The notes beneath the pieces are model-generated. The model did no database searches, was not told the DNA's origin, and saw only the letters and a list, made by a program, of their open reading frames with translations. Below are positions 9,050-17,480 of a stretch of DNA of 61,429 bases, one piece after another. Source of the stretch: Bradyrhizobium campsiandrae (GTDB lineage Bacteria > Pseudomonadota > Alphaproteobacteria > Rhizobiales > Xanthobacteraceae). Every line of letters begins with the position of its first letter. Position 1 is the stretch's first letter. The stretch covers positions 1 through 61,429 of the forward strand of contig NZ_JAANIH010000054.1 of assembly GCF_014529705.1 (NCBI RefSeq), given 5' to 3'. The translations under genes and the position numbers were made by a program.

Positions 9050-9063
9050 TTGACCTAGAACAA
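9050..9063. promoter_or_regulatory. weak FNR/FixK-like sequence between mgtA and the ABC exporter
   Basis: TTGACCTAGAACAA resembles TTGAT-N4-ATCAA with two mismatches. It sits 63-76 bases upstream of the mgtA start and 29 bases before the exporter start. Chance occurrence is quite possible. Confidence 0.25.
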
Positions 9064-9091
9064 TCTCGATTTTCGTCCGCAGGATAGCGTC

Positions 9092-10432
9092 GTGATGAAC
9101 GAGCCGGGCGATAGCGGATCCGCGGGATTCGTCCGCCGGTGCGGCGCGTTGCGGGACGATGTCATGGTCGAGCAAACTATCGTCCTGACCCGGCACAGGC
9201 GATGGTTTTCCGTCACTGGGCTGTGGTCGGGATTTCTCAGTCACAAATGGTTCATTCTCGCGGTGATGGTCCTGCTCGGGCTCGGCATCTGGCAGGGCGC
9301 GCGGGTGCTGTTCGGCCCGGCGGTCGTCGTGGACCAGGTCAAGCTCGGCCGTCTCGTCGAGACGGTTGTCGCGAGCGGCCATGTCGAAACGCCGTATCGC
9401 GTCGAGATCGGCAGCCAGATCACCGGCACGGTGCAGGACGTGCTGGTTCAGGAGGGTGAAAAGGTCGCCAAGGGCCAGCCGCTGATCGCGCTGGAATCCC
9501 GTGAATTGAGGGCGACCATGGTGCAGGCGCAGGGCGCGGTGGCGCAGGCGGAGGCACGCATCAAGCAGCTCGAGGAGCTGACGCTGCCATCGGCCAGGGA
9601 GGCGCTGACCCAGGCGCAGGCGACGCTGCTCAACGCCCAGCAGACCTATGACCGCACGGCCCAGCTCGAACACAACGGCTATGCGACACGGGCCGCGCTC
9701 GATGATGCCCAGAAGACTCTCGACGTCGCGCGCGCGGCGATGCGCTCGGCGCAATTTCAGGTCTATACGGCGAGCCCCGGCGGCAGTGATTACGTGATGG
9801 CGCAGACCCAGGCCAACCAGGCGCGGGCCAATCTCGACACCGCGGAATCCCGGCTCGGCTATGCGACGATCACGGCGCCCCGCGACGGTGTCCTGATCTC
9901 GCGCAGTGTCGAGCGGGGAACCGTCGTGCAGCCCGGCAAGGCCCTGCTCGTGCTTGCGCCGGCGGGCGACGTGCAGCTCGTCTTGCAGATCGACGAACGC
10001 AATCTCGGCAAGATCTCGCTCGGGCAGAAGGCGGTTGCGTCGGCCGACGCCTATCCTGACCGCCGCTTCCCCGCCACCATCACCTATATCAATCCCGGCA
10101 TCGACATTTCCCGCGCCTCCGTCGAGGTCAAGCTGACGGTCTCCGATCCGCCGGACTATCTGCGCCAGGACATGACCGTGTCGGTCGATGTCGAGGTCGC
10201 CGCGCGCGACGATGCGCGGATCCTGCCGCTGCGCTCGGTGCATGACGTCCTGTCGAATAACCCCTGGGTGCTCGGCATCAGGGACGGGCGCGCCAGTCAG
10301 CGGGCGGTGAAGATCGGCCTGCACGGCAACAGCCATGTCGAGATCATCGACGGTCTTGCGACAGGCGACGTTGCGATCCCGCAGAGTTCCGGCGTTCTGA
10401 CCGGCCAGCGCGTGCGGCCCGTGCTGCCATGA
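9092..10432 (+). CDS. periplasmic adaptor (HlyD/MacA-type) of an ABC exporter
   Basis: Membrane-fusion protein of 446 residues: one membrane anchor at about 50-72 (FILAVMVLLGLGIWQGARVL), a barrel-sandwich half (VEIGSQITGTVQDVLVQEGE), an alpha-helical hairpin rich in Ala/Gln at about 140-250, the second barrel half (ITAPRDGVLISRSVERGTVV) and a beta-barrel domain. It would bridge the inner-membrane permease to an outer-membrane channel. GTG 9092 and ATG 9095 are adjacent starts with AGGA at 9081-9084; a downstream ATG at 9164 is also possible. It overlaps the permease by 4 bases, so the three genes form one operon. No outer-membrane TolC-like gene is nearby. Confidence 0.88.
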   Translation: MMNEPGDSGSAGFVRRCGALRDDVMVEQTIVLTRHRRWFSVTGLWSGFLSHKWFILAVMVLLGLGIWQGARVLFGPAVVVDQVKLGRLVETVVASGHVETPYRVEIGSQITGTVQDVLVQEGEKVAKGQPLIALESRELRATMVQAQGAVAQAEARIKQLEELTLPSAREALTQAQATLLNAQQTYDRTAQLEHNGYATRAALDDAQKTLDVARAAMRSAQFQVYTASPGGSDYVMAQTQANQARANLDTAESRLGYATITAPRDGVLISRSVERGTVVQPGKALLVLAPAGDVQLVLQIDERNLGKISLGQKAVASADAYPDRRFPATITYINPGIDISRASVEVKLTVSDPPDYLRQDMTVSVDVEVAARDDARILPLRSVHDVLSNNPWVLGIRDGRASQRAVKIGLHGNSHVEIIDGLATGDVAIPQSSGVLTGQRVRPVLP

Positions 10433-11655
10433 ACCACTGGCTGCCGATCGAATGGACCATGGCCGTGCGCTTCCTGCGCGAAGGCCGGCTGCAGACCATC
10501 TTCATCATCGGCGGCATCTCGATCGGCGTCGGCGTCATCGTCTTCATGTCGGCGATGCTCGCGGGGCTCCAGGCCAATTTCATCAAGCGCGTCCTGACCT
10601 CGCAGCCGCAGATCCAGTTGCTCTCGCCGGATCAGATCGCGCGCCCGCTGCGCAATGCCGGAGGCGAGATCGAGGACGCGGTGGTGCAGCGTCCGAGCCA
10701 GCGGGTGATCTCGATCGACCAATGGCCGAAGATCAGGGCGCAGATGCAGGCGATGCCCGAGGTCGTCACGGTGTCGCCGACGATCCTCGGCTCGGTGCTC
10801 GCGGTGCGCGGCGATGCCAGCCGTTCGGTGAACCTGTCGGGCGTCGAGCCGGACTCCTACTTCAAGATCGTGAAGGTGCCGGACTATATCGTCGCCGGCG
10901 AACCTCGCCTCACCAGCGAAGACATCATCATCGGCACCGAGCTTGCGAAGGATCTCGGAGCGACCGTCGGCGACAAGCTCAACATTCGCGCCGCGTCCGG
11001 CGCAACGCGCGTGCTCACGATCTCGGGCATCGTCGACCTCGGCAACAAGAGCGTCAACCAGCGCGTCTGCTACGCCGCGCTCCGCACCGCGCAATCGCTG
11101 CTCGGCATGATCGGCGGCATCACCACGATCGACATCACCGTTACCGACATCTATGCGGCCGAGGACATCGCCCAGCGCATCCAGGCCGCCAACGTTGTCG
11201 AGGCCGACAGCTGGATCAAGACAAACGCGCAGTTCTTCACCGCGGTGCAGGCCCAGCAGAACACCAACACCCTGATCCGCCTCTTCGTCGGCCTCTCCGT
11301 GGCGTTCGGCATCGCGGCGGTGCTCATCGTCTCGGTGATCCAGCGTTCCAAGGACATCGGCATCCTGCGTGCGATGGGGACCTCGCGGGCGCAGGTCCTG
11401 CGCGTCTTCCTGGTTCAGGGCGGCCTGCTCGGCTTCGTCGGCTCGCTGTTCGGCGCGGCGATGGGCGCGTTCGCGCTGGTCTATTGGCATTCGGTGGCCC
11501 GTCAGGCCGACGGCACCGAATTGTTTCCGCTGATCCTGGAGCGATCCCTGTTCGTCTATACGGCCCTGCTTGCCACCGTCACCGGCATCCTGGCCGCGAT
11601 GGCGCCGGCGGTTCGCGCGGCAAAACTCGATCCGGTGGTGGCGATCCGTGGCTGA
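10429..11655 (+). CDS. ABC exporter permease (FtsX/MacB-type)
   Basis: Inner-membrane permease of 408 residues with the MacB/LolC layout: one N-terminal helix (about 22-45, IIGGISIGVGVIVFMSAMLA), a large periplasmic domain of about 230 residues, then three helices in the FtsX domain containing RSKDIGILRAMGTSRAQVLR. ATG 10429 overlaps the adaptor stop (ATGA). The ATPase start at 11648 overlaps this gene's end by 8 bases, so the trio is tightly coupled. Unlike MacB, the ATPase is a separate protein; the order adaptor-permease-ATPase is that of DevBCA-type exporters. Cargo unknown: antibiotic, lipid or peptide are all possible. Confidence 0.88.
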   Translation: MNHWLPIEWTMAVRFLREGRLQTIFIIGGISIGVGVIVFMSAMLAGLQANFIKRVLTSQPQIQLLSPDQIARPLRNAGGEIEDAVVQRPSQRVISIDQWPKIRAQMQAMPEVVTVSPTILGSVLAVRGDASRSVNLSGVEPDSYFKIVKVPDYIVAGEPRLTSEDIIIGTELAKDLGATVGDKLNIRAASGATRVLTISGIVDLGNKSVNQRVCYAALRTAQSLLGMIGGITTIDITVTDIYAAEDIAQRIQAANVVEADSWIKTNAQFFTAVQAQQNTNTLIRLFVGLSVAFGIAAVLIVSVIQRSKDIGILRAMGTSRAQVLRVFLVQGGLLGFVGSLFGAAMGAFALVYWHSVARQADGTELFPLILERSLFVYTALLATVTGILAAMAPAVRAAKLDPVVAIRG

Positions 11656-12331
11656 TGCGATCCTCAAGCTCGAGCGGGTGTGCAAGGCCTACAATGTCGG
11701 GCTGCCGACCGAGACCGAGGTGCTGCACGACATCGACCTCGAGCTCGACCATGGCGAGTTTCTCGCACTGATCGGCCCGTCGGGCTCCGGCAAGAGCACG
11801 CTGCTCAACATCGTGGGCCTGCTCGATCGCCCGACCTCGGGCCGGCTCTCGATCAAGGGGCACGACACCGCCGCGCTCGGCGATGCCGAGATCACCCGCC
11901 TGCGCGGCCATACCATCGGGTTCATCTTCCAGTATCATCTCTTGATCTCGGCCTTCACGGCGCGGGAGAACGTCATGATGCCGATGCTGGTCGATCGCGG
12001 CTTTCCGGCCGCCGATATCGAGGCGCGGGCGGACCGGCTGCTGGCGCAGGTGGGTTTGGCGAAGTTCGCCGGCAACCTCGCCAACAACATGTCGGGCGGC
12101 CAGCAGCAGCGGGTCGCGGTGGCGCGCGCGCTCGCCATGGAGCCGGACCTCGTGCTGGCCGACGAGCCGACCGGCAATCTCGACACCAAATCGGCGGATG
12201 CCGTGTTCGAGCTGATGCGGCAGGTCAACCGCGACAGCGGAACGAGCTTCCTGCTCGTCACCCACAATATGGACCTCGCGCAGCGCTGCGACCGCATCAT
12301 CGAAGTCGTCGACGGCCGCATCCGCGCCTAA
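11648..12331 (+). CDS. ABC exporter ATP-binding subunit (MacB/LolD/DevA-type)
   Basis: Cytoplasmic ABC ATPase of 227 residues with Walker A GPSGSGKST near residue 43, signature MSGGQQQR near 148, Walker B LVLADEPTGNLD near 168 and the switch His in LLVTHN. The GTG start at 11648 lies inside the last codons of the permease, giving product MADAILKLERV; a longer in-frame ORF from 11570 would run inside permease coding and is not used. It powers the permease at 10429-11655. A short GC palindrome follows at 12343-12353 but no convincing terminator. Confidence 0.9.
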   Translation: MADAILKLERVCKAYNVGLPTETEVLHDIDLELDHGEFLALIGPSGSGKSTLLNIVGLLDRPTSGRLSIKGHDTAALGDAEITRLRGHTIGFIFQYHLLISAFTARENVMMPMLVDRGFPAADIEARADRLLAQVGLAKFAGNLANNMSGGQQQRVAVARALAMEPDLVLADEPTGNLDTKSADAVFELMRQVNRDSGTSFLLVTHNMDLAQRCDRIIEVVDGRIRA

Positions 12332-12401
12332 CGTCGTAGACGCCGGCCCGGCAGGACGGATTTTAAGGGGATATCAAAGGCTTGGATCGCGTATTGGGCC
12401 C

Positions 12402-12436
12402 GAAAAAAGCCCCGTTCTTGCTTGCCTAGAGGGGCT
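12402..12436 (-). terminator. orphan leftward intrinsic terminator; possible end of a small RNA
   Basis: On the minus strand AGCCCC and GGGGCT (plus 12431-12436 and 12408-12413) form a 6-bp stem followed by six T and CGGG, a plausible rho-independent terminator. No leftward protein gene precedes it, because the right-hand neighbour is purA on the plus strand. Either an unannotated leftward RNA starts in the purA upstream region (about 12440-12530), or the structure acts otherwise. No T-run follows it on the plus strand, so it does not look like a terminator for the ABC exporter. Confidence 0.45.
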
Positions 12437-12529
12437 GCATCCTTTATCCGGTTGGCTGCCTCGCGTGCGAGCGGCCCCGGCCGTGGATTGGCTGGGCGCA
12501 TCTAAAATCTTCGAAGGGAATCCCCGCGA

Positions 12530-13822
12530 ATGGCCAATGTTGTCGTCGTCGGCGCCCAATGGGGCGACGAAGGAAAGGGCAAGATCGTCGACTGGTTGTC
12601 GGAGCAGGCCGACATCGTCGCGCGCTTCCAGGGCGGCCATAACGCCGGCCACACGCTGGTCATCAACGGCGAGACTTACAAGCTCGCGCTGTTGCCCTCG
12701 GGCGTGCTGCGCCCGTCGAAGCTGGCGGTGATCGGCAACGGCGTGGTGTTCGACGCGCAGGCTTTCCTCGACGAGGTCACCAAGCTGCGGGGCCAGGGCG
12801 TCGCGGTCGGCCCGGAGAATCTGCGCGTTGCTGAGAACGTGACCCTGATCCTGCCGCTGCACCGCGAGCTCGACGCGCTGCGCGAATCCTCCAATTCGGC
12901 GACCGCGATCGGCACCACACGGCGCGGCATCGGCCCTGCCTATGAGGACAAGGTCGGCCGGCGCGCGATCCGCCTGATGGACCTCGCCGATCTCGACACG
13001 CTGCCGCACAAGATCGATCGTCTCCTGGCGCACCACAACGCGCTCCGTCGCGGCCTCAACCTGCCGGAATTCGACGGCAAGGAGATCCTGAAGGAACTGA
13101 GCGCGCTGGCGCCGCAGCTGCTGCCTTATGCGGAGACCGTCTGGCGTCTGCTCGATACCGAGCGGCGTGCCGGCAAGCGCATCCTGTTCGAAGGCGCGCA
13201 GGGCGCGCTGCTCGACGTCGACCATGGCACCTACCCTTACGTCACCTCGTCCAACACCGTGGCGGCGCAGGCTGCGACCGGAACAGGCCTCGGCCCGAAC
13301 GCGGTCGGCTACGTGCTCGGCATCTGCAAGGCCTATACGACCCGGGTCGGCCAGGGGCCGTTTCCGACCGAGCTCCTGAACGAGATTGGCGAGGAGATCG
13401 GCCGCAGAGGCCGCGAGTTCGGGGTCAACACCGGGCGCAAGCGCAGGTGCGGCTGGTTTGATGCCGTGCTGGTCCGCCAGACTGTGCGGACCTGCGGCAT
13501 CACCGGCCTGGCCCTGACCAAGCTCGACATTCTCGACGGCTTCGACACGATCGAGGTCTGTGTCGGCTACAAGCTCGATGGCAAGGAGATCGATTATTTC
13601 CCGGCGGGCGAGGGCGCCCAGGCCCGGGTCGAGCCGATCTACGAGACCATCGAGGGCTGGAAGGAGCCGACCGCCAATGCCCGGTCCTGGGCCCAGCTGC
13701 CGGCCCAGGCCATCAAATATGTCCGCCGGATCGAGGAATTGGTGGGGTGCCCGGTGGCGCTGCTTTCCACCAGCCCCGAACGCGAGGATACTATCCTGGT
13801 GCAAAACCCGTTTGAGGCTTAA
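12530..13822 (+). CDS. purA: adenylosuccinate synthetase
   Basis: Converts IMP, aspartate and GTP to adenylosuccinate, the first committed step to AMP. The 430-residue length is normal. The N-terminus has the GTP loop WGDEGKGK (residues 11-18, with the catalytic Asp and Lys), HNAGHT near 41, GTTRRGIGPAYEDK, and NTGRKRRCGWFDAV near 300 with the IMP-binding and catalytic regions. ATG 12530 is preceded by GAAGGGAA. The gene stands alone between the ABC exporter operon and the unknown protein at 13860, with 37 bases to the latter, so co-transcription with it is possible. Confidence 0.98.
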   Translation: MANVVVVGAQWGDEGKGKIVDWLSEQADIVARFQGGHNAGHTLVINGETYKLALLPSGVLRPSKLAVIGNGVVFDAQAFLDEVTKLRGQGVAVGPENLRVAENVTLILPLHRELDALRESSNSATAIGTTRRGIGPAYEDKVGRRAIRLMDLADLDTLPHKIDRLLAHHNALRRGLNLPEFDGKEILKELSALAPQLLPYAETVWRLLDTERRAGKRILFEGAQGALLDVDHGTYPYVTSSNTVAAQAATGTGLGPNAVGYVLGICKAYTTRVGQGPFPTELLNEIGEEIGRRGREFGVNTGRKRRCGWFDAVLVRQTVRTCGITGLALTKLDILDGFDTIEVCVGYKLDGKEIDYFPAGEGAQARVEPIYETIEGWKEPTANARSWAQLPAQAIKYVRRIEELVGCPVALLSTSPEREDTILVQNPFEA

Positions 13823-13859
13823 CGATCTCTTACCAGGACGCGGGTATAGTTGAGTAGAA

Positions 13860-15473
13860 ATGGCTGATTACTATCCGCTGATTGCCCGCGCGATTGCCGC
13901 CCTGGACCCGAACGCTCCCGGCGAGAGCCGGCGCGCGCTCTATGAACGGGCGCGCACGGCCCTGATCGCGCAGCTGCGCAGCGTGCAGCCGCCGCTCTCC
14001 GAATCCGAGATCACGCGCGAGCGGCTGTCGCTGGAAGAGGCCGTCCGCAAGGTCGAATCGGAGGCCGCCCAGCGGGCCCGCGAGGCCTCGCGTCCCGGTG
14101 GCGGGGCCAGGAGTGGAGGCGCTAGCGGAGGCGGCAGCGGCGATGCGTTCCGCCGGGCCAGCGCGCGAGCGGCCGACAACAATCCGCCCGCACCCGCTCA
14201 GCCGGCTGCGCCACCCCGGGCCCGTCCCGCCGCGCCGCCGCCGCGCAACGATCGTCCGCCCGCAGGTGGTGACGACCAAAGCGAGGCCCCACGTCCGCCG
14301 CGCGCCCCGCGTTTCGATGCGCCGCGCCAGCCGGCTCCCCCGGAGCCGCCGGCCGGGCGCGACCGCTCGCCGCCCCGCCGCCCGTCGGATGGCGCACCGC
14401 CGCCGCCCTTGCCGCCGTCGCCGGGTGTGCGCGGCTTCCGCGACATCACCGCCGACGCCAACGATCTCGGCGGCGCCGCGGCGCAGGCCAACCGGGCTGC
14501 GCGCCGCACCTATGCCAACGTGCCCTCGCCCTCGCCGGAATTCGACCGGCTTGAGCCGAGCCTGGAAAATCGCGCCGCCGAGGGCGATGCGTCCTATTCC
14601 TATGACGAGTCGATGGAGGAGGCCGAGCGCTACACGCCGCAGCCCCCGTCGGCGCGTCCACACATCCCCGTGCTCGATCGCAACGCCAAGAAGCGGACCG
14701 GCCGGGCCTCGGTCTTCCCGTTCAAGAGTGCGATCGCCATCGGCATCGTGCTGATCCTGGTCGGCGCCGGCATCCTCTGGGGCAAACCGCTGATCCAGAT
14801 CGCGACCAATCTGTTCAAGTCCTCGCCCACCCTGGTGGTGGAGGCGCCGAAGGACACCTCGCAGCCGCAGAGCAAGCCGAAGATTCCGGATCGCGTCGGC
14901 CAGCCCTCGGCGAGCGACCAGCCGGCCGCGCCGGTGGCGCAGAAGGTCGTGCTCTATGACGAGGATCCGTCCGATCCGAAGGGCAAGCAATATGTCGGCT
15001 CGGTGGTGTGGCGGCTCGAGCCGATCAAGGCGTCGGGCAACCAGAAGGCCGACCTCGCCGTACGCGCCGACATCGAGATCCCCGACCGCAAGTTCAAGAT
15101 GACGATGTCGTTCCGCCGCAACACCGACTCGTCGCTGCCGGCAAGCCATACGGCCGAGCTGACCTTCATCCTGCCGCCGGACTTTCCGGGCGGCAGCGTC
15201 TCCAACGTGCCCGGCATCCTGATGAAGTCGAACGAGCAGGCGCGCGGCACGCCGCTGGCAGGGCTCGCCGTCAAGGTCACCGACGGCTTCTTCCTGGTCG
15301 GGCTCTCCAATGTTGATGCCGACCGCAGCCGCAACGTCCAGCTCCTGAAGGAGCGCTCGTGGTTCGACGTGCCGCTGGTCTACGCCAACCAGCGCCGCGC
15401 TATCATCGCCATCGAGAAGGGCGCCCCCGGCGAGCGCGCCTTCAACGACGCCTTCGGGCAGTGGGGCGACTAG
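13860..15473 (+). CDS. proline-rich single-pass membrane protein of unknown function
   Basis: 537 residues; no family recognised. Three parts are visible. A charged helical N-terminal region of about 75 residues (YYPLIARAIAALDPN, then EITRERLSLEEAVRKVESEA) is followed by a long low-complexity linker rich in Pro, Ala, Arg and Gly to about residue 190. After a more ordered stretch, one membrane helix lies at about 288-308 (AIAIGIVLILVGAGILWGK). The C-terminal ~220 residues should be periplasmic and contain regular beta-type sequence (RADIEIPDRKFKMTMSFRR, VKVTDGFFLVGLSN). The C-terminal part lacks cysteines. It starts at ATG 13860 with only GAGTAGA upstream. A link between cytoplasm and cell envelope is a guess. 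Confidence 0.85.
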   Translation: MADYYPLIARAIAALDPNAPGESRRALYERARTALIAQLRSVQPPLSESEITRERLSLEEAVRKVESEAAQRAREASRPGGGARSGGASGGGSGDAFRRASARAADNNPPAPAQPAAPPRARPAAPPPRNDRPPAGGDDQSEAPRPPRAPRFDAPRQPAPPEPPAGRDRSPPRRPSDGAPPPPLPPSPGVRGFRDITADANDLGGAAAQANRAARRTYANVPSPSPEFDRLEPSLENRAAEGDASYSYDESMEEAERYTPQPPSARPHIPVLDRNAKKRTGRASVFPFKSAIAIGIVLILVGAGILWGKPLIQIATNLFKSSPTLVVEAPKDTSQPQSKPKIPDRVGQPSASDQPAAPVAQKVVLYDEDPSDPKGKQYVGSVVWRLEPIKASGNQKADLAVRADIEIPDRKFKMTMSFRRNTDSSLPASHTAELTFILPPDFPGGSVSNVPGILMKSNEQARGTPLAGLAVKVTDGFFLVGLSNVDADRSRNVQLLKERSWFDVPLVYANQRRAIIAIEKGAPGERAFNDAFGQWGD

Positions 15474-15529
15474 GCTCTTCACCTCTCCCCAGCGGGGAGC
15501 GCTGAGCACCTTCCAAACTGGCAGTTCTC

Positions 15530-15808
15530 CTACTGCGCCGCCGCTTCGCGCTTGCGCGCCGCCGTGGCGGCGGCGTGCTCGCGGTCCATCACAGCGCGGC
15601 AGCCCGGGCTCACTTGCGACTTGTTCCGCACCATGCAGGCGGTGATGCGCGGGATATCAGGGATTTCACTGGAGCACAGCCGCATCGCATCGCCCGAGCA
15701 CATCTGCTGCGCTTCGGACGAGAAGGCAAGGCTTGGCGATGTCTGGAGCGCGAGGGCTGTGGCGGCGAAGGCAAATAGCGAAGCGAGTGTCTGGCTGCTG
15801 CGTGTCAT
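15530..15808 (-). CDS. secreted cysteine-rich repeat protein (first of a pair)
   Basis: 92-residue exported protein. ATG 15808 gives a clean signal peptide (hydrophobic to about residue 29); the longer in-frame ORF to 15910 is unlikely. The mature part has cysteines at 37, 45, 58 and 70, spacing C-x7-C-x12-C-x11-C, in the pattern of the eukaryotic-style cysteine-rich repeat (PF00839-like: MCSGDAMRLCSSE, then ACMVRNKSQVSPGC). The tail is Ala/Arg/Lys-rich. Similar alphaproteobacterial proteins exist but have no known role. The protein at 16062-16307 has exactly the same cysteine spacing. Confidence 0.78.
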   Translation of the reverse strand: MTRSSQTLASLFAFAATALALQTSPSLAFSSEAQQMCSGDAMRLCSSEIPDIPRITACMVRNKSQVSPGCRAVMDREHAAATAARKREAAAQ

Positions 15809-16061
15809 GAAGAATGCGTCCCCGAGTTCCGTGGGTTGAACCACTTTGTTTTGGGGCGCCGCACGCGGCTTGATCTGCCGCATGTCACAGCCTTCACGCC
15901 GGGAGCTCAATCCCGTGTGTGGTCGCTCGATTTCCTGATGTTCGAATCGAAAAGTGCTGCGCCGCCCGATTCGAGTATGCGCGAAAGTCGCGAAGCTTCA
16001 ATGGGAGATGCGAAGGAATTCGCAGTTGTTGCGCGATCGTCACGCGAATGGTGGCGCGCGC

Positions 16062-16307
16062 CTACATGCCGTGGCTCGCGAACACCTTGCTGCATGACTT
16101 CGACAGCTTGGCGCGGTTGGCCTGCAGGCAGCCTTGCACCGCTCCGTCATTGCCGAGATCCTTGCGGCACAGCCGCGAGGCGTCGCGCGAGCAGGCGTTC
16201 TGCTCCTGCGGCGTGCCCATGTGGCCCTGCGCGAAGGCGGGCGCGGTCGACAGGTCGCCGAGGGCCGTGAGCGTGATCGTCGCCAGCAACAATAGTTTAC
16301 GAGACAT
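16062..16307 (-). CDS. secreted cysteine-rich repeat protein (second of a pair)
   Basis: 81-residue exported protein that begins MSRKLLLLATITLTAL at ATG 16307, with GGAG seven bases upstream. It is the last part of a much longer open frame that is otherwise a shadow of the plus-strand genes. Signal peptide to about residue 27 (APAFAQ). Cysteines at 39, 47, 60 and 72 give spacing C-x7-C-x12-C-x11-C, identical to 15530-15808, with ACSRDASRLCRKD and GCLQANRAKLSKSC. Two disulfides are expected in the periplasm or outside. Function unknown. Confidence 0.78.
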   Translation of the reverse strand: MSRKLLLLATITLTALGDLSTAPAFAQGHMGTPQEQNACSRDASRLCRKDLGNDGAVQGCLQANRAKLSKSCSKVFASHGM

Positions 16308-16451
16308 CGGCGGCTCCGGATCTGACGGGTGAATTTCAGGTCCTGTCTGAACTCGTCGCCTTGCCACTTGTTCCCACCAAAGCCGCCCGTAACCGCTATC
16401 CAAGGTTCCGGCCGCGCTGCTATAAAAGCCGCCGAGCATGAGGAGTCCTCG

Positions 16452-16877
16452 ATGAAGCGCTATCTGGTGTTTGGCCTCATTGGCCCGTTCGTGGGCGGCT
16501 TTCTGCTGCTGCTGACCACGACCTACCAGTCCGGCTATTGGGAGCAGACCAGTCTCAGCGAGGTCGGCAAGCTGTTCGCCGTGTTCTTCAAGACGCTGCA
16601 ATACAGCTATCTGTTCGGCTTCCTGCCGTCGCTGATGATCGGTGCGGTCGACGACATTCTGATGCATGTGAGGCGTATCCGACCGGGCCTGCGCATGCTG
16701 CTGGTCGGCCTGTTCGCCTTCATCCTCGCCGCGTTCACCTACAGCTCGCGCGGGTCGGATTCGGGCGCGGTGCAGTTCGTCCTGTATGGCCTGGTCGGCT
16801 TCGTGCCGTCGGTGCTCTCGTCCTGGGTCGTGCATCACTATGTCGAGGAGCCGCAACCGGCGGCAGCGGCGAGCTGA
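16452..16877 (+). CDS. small integral membrane protein (DUF5413-like)
   Basis: 141 residues with about four hydrophobic segments (KRYLVFGLIGPFVGGFLLLL at the start; LRMLLVGLFAFILAAFTYS and FVLYGLVGFVPSVLSSWVV later). It resembles the DUF5413 proteins I recall from Bradyrhizobium. ATG 16452 has AGGAG at 16441-16445; the open frame extends upstream to 16329 but without a ribosome site. It is divergent from the cysteine-rich gene at 16062-16307. No function known. Confidence 0.8.
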   Translation: MKRYLVFGLIGPFVGGFLLLLTTTYQSGYWEQTSLSEVGKLFAVFFKTLQYSYLFGFLPSLMIGAVDDILMHVRRIRPGLRMLLVGLFAFILAAFTYSSRGSDSGAVQFVLYGLVGFVPSVLSSWVVHHYVEEPQPAAAAS

Positions 16878-16937
16878 GCGCGCGACCTTTGGACGCGACG
16901 CAGCAACTTCTGCCCCGTCCGTGCGTTTGCTGATGGC

Positions 16938-17480
16938 ATGACCATGACCGACGATGACATCCTCTCGCCACGCAGGTCTCGTTCCGGGATGGAGTCGCGC
17001 GCCGGCTCTTCGGGACGCGACGCGCGCGGACCGATCATCGACCAGGACGGCCGTGAGATCCCGCCCGAAACCCTGGAGCAGGGGTTCCAGGAATTCCGCT
17101 TCGAATTCGGACAAGGCAATCCCTTCGGCAATCTGACGCGCGAGCAGCGGATCGCGCGGCTCGAGGCGATCGCAAGATTGCTCGACGTCGCCTTCATCCT
17201 GCCGGGCACCAATATCCGCTACGGCATTGACGGGTTGATCGGCCTGATCCCCGTGATCGGCGACATCATCACCACCGCGATCTCGCTGTGGCTGGTGCGC
17301 GAGGCCCGCGCGCTGGGCGCGCCCTGGTACATTACCGCGCGGATGCTGGGCAATGTCGCGGTCGACGGCGTGGTCGGCATGGTGCCGTTCGCGGGCGATG
17401 CCTTCGACGTCATGTTCCGCGCCAACATGCGCAACGTCCGCCTCCTGCGCCGCTGGCTCGACAAGCAGCCGCGGATGTAG
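16938..17480 (+). CDS. DUF4112 membrane-associated protein
   Basis: 180 residues. The N-terminal ~60 residues are polar and probably disordered; residues about 70-175 form the DUF4112 domain, with LARLLDVAFILPGT-like start (RLLDVAFILPGTNIRYGIDG), LIGLIPVIGDIITTAISLWL and VVGMVPFAGDAFDVMFRANM. The two repeated hydrophobic P-x-x-GD motifs are characteristic. ATG 16938, with a second ATG two codons on. Same strand as 16452-16877, 60 bases apart. Function unknown. Confidence 0.88.
   Translation: MTMTDDDILSPRRSRSGMESRAGSSGRDARGPIIDQDGREIPPETLEQGFQEFRFEFGQGNPFGNLTREQRIARLEAIARLLDVAFILPGTNIRYGIDGLIGLIPVIGDIITTAISLWLVREARALGAPWYITARMLGNVAVDGVVGMVPFAGDAFDVMFRANMRNVRLLRRWLDKQPRM

Noticed and set aside
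12374..13804. 476-residue minus-strand open frame opposite purA
   Set aside because: It is the complement of the purA coding frame; the sequence is His/Arg/Asp-rich low-complexity typical of shadows in GC-rich DNA, and purA is certain.
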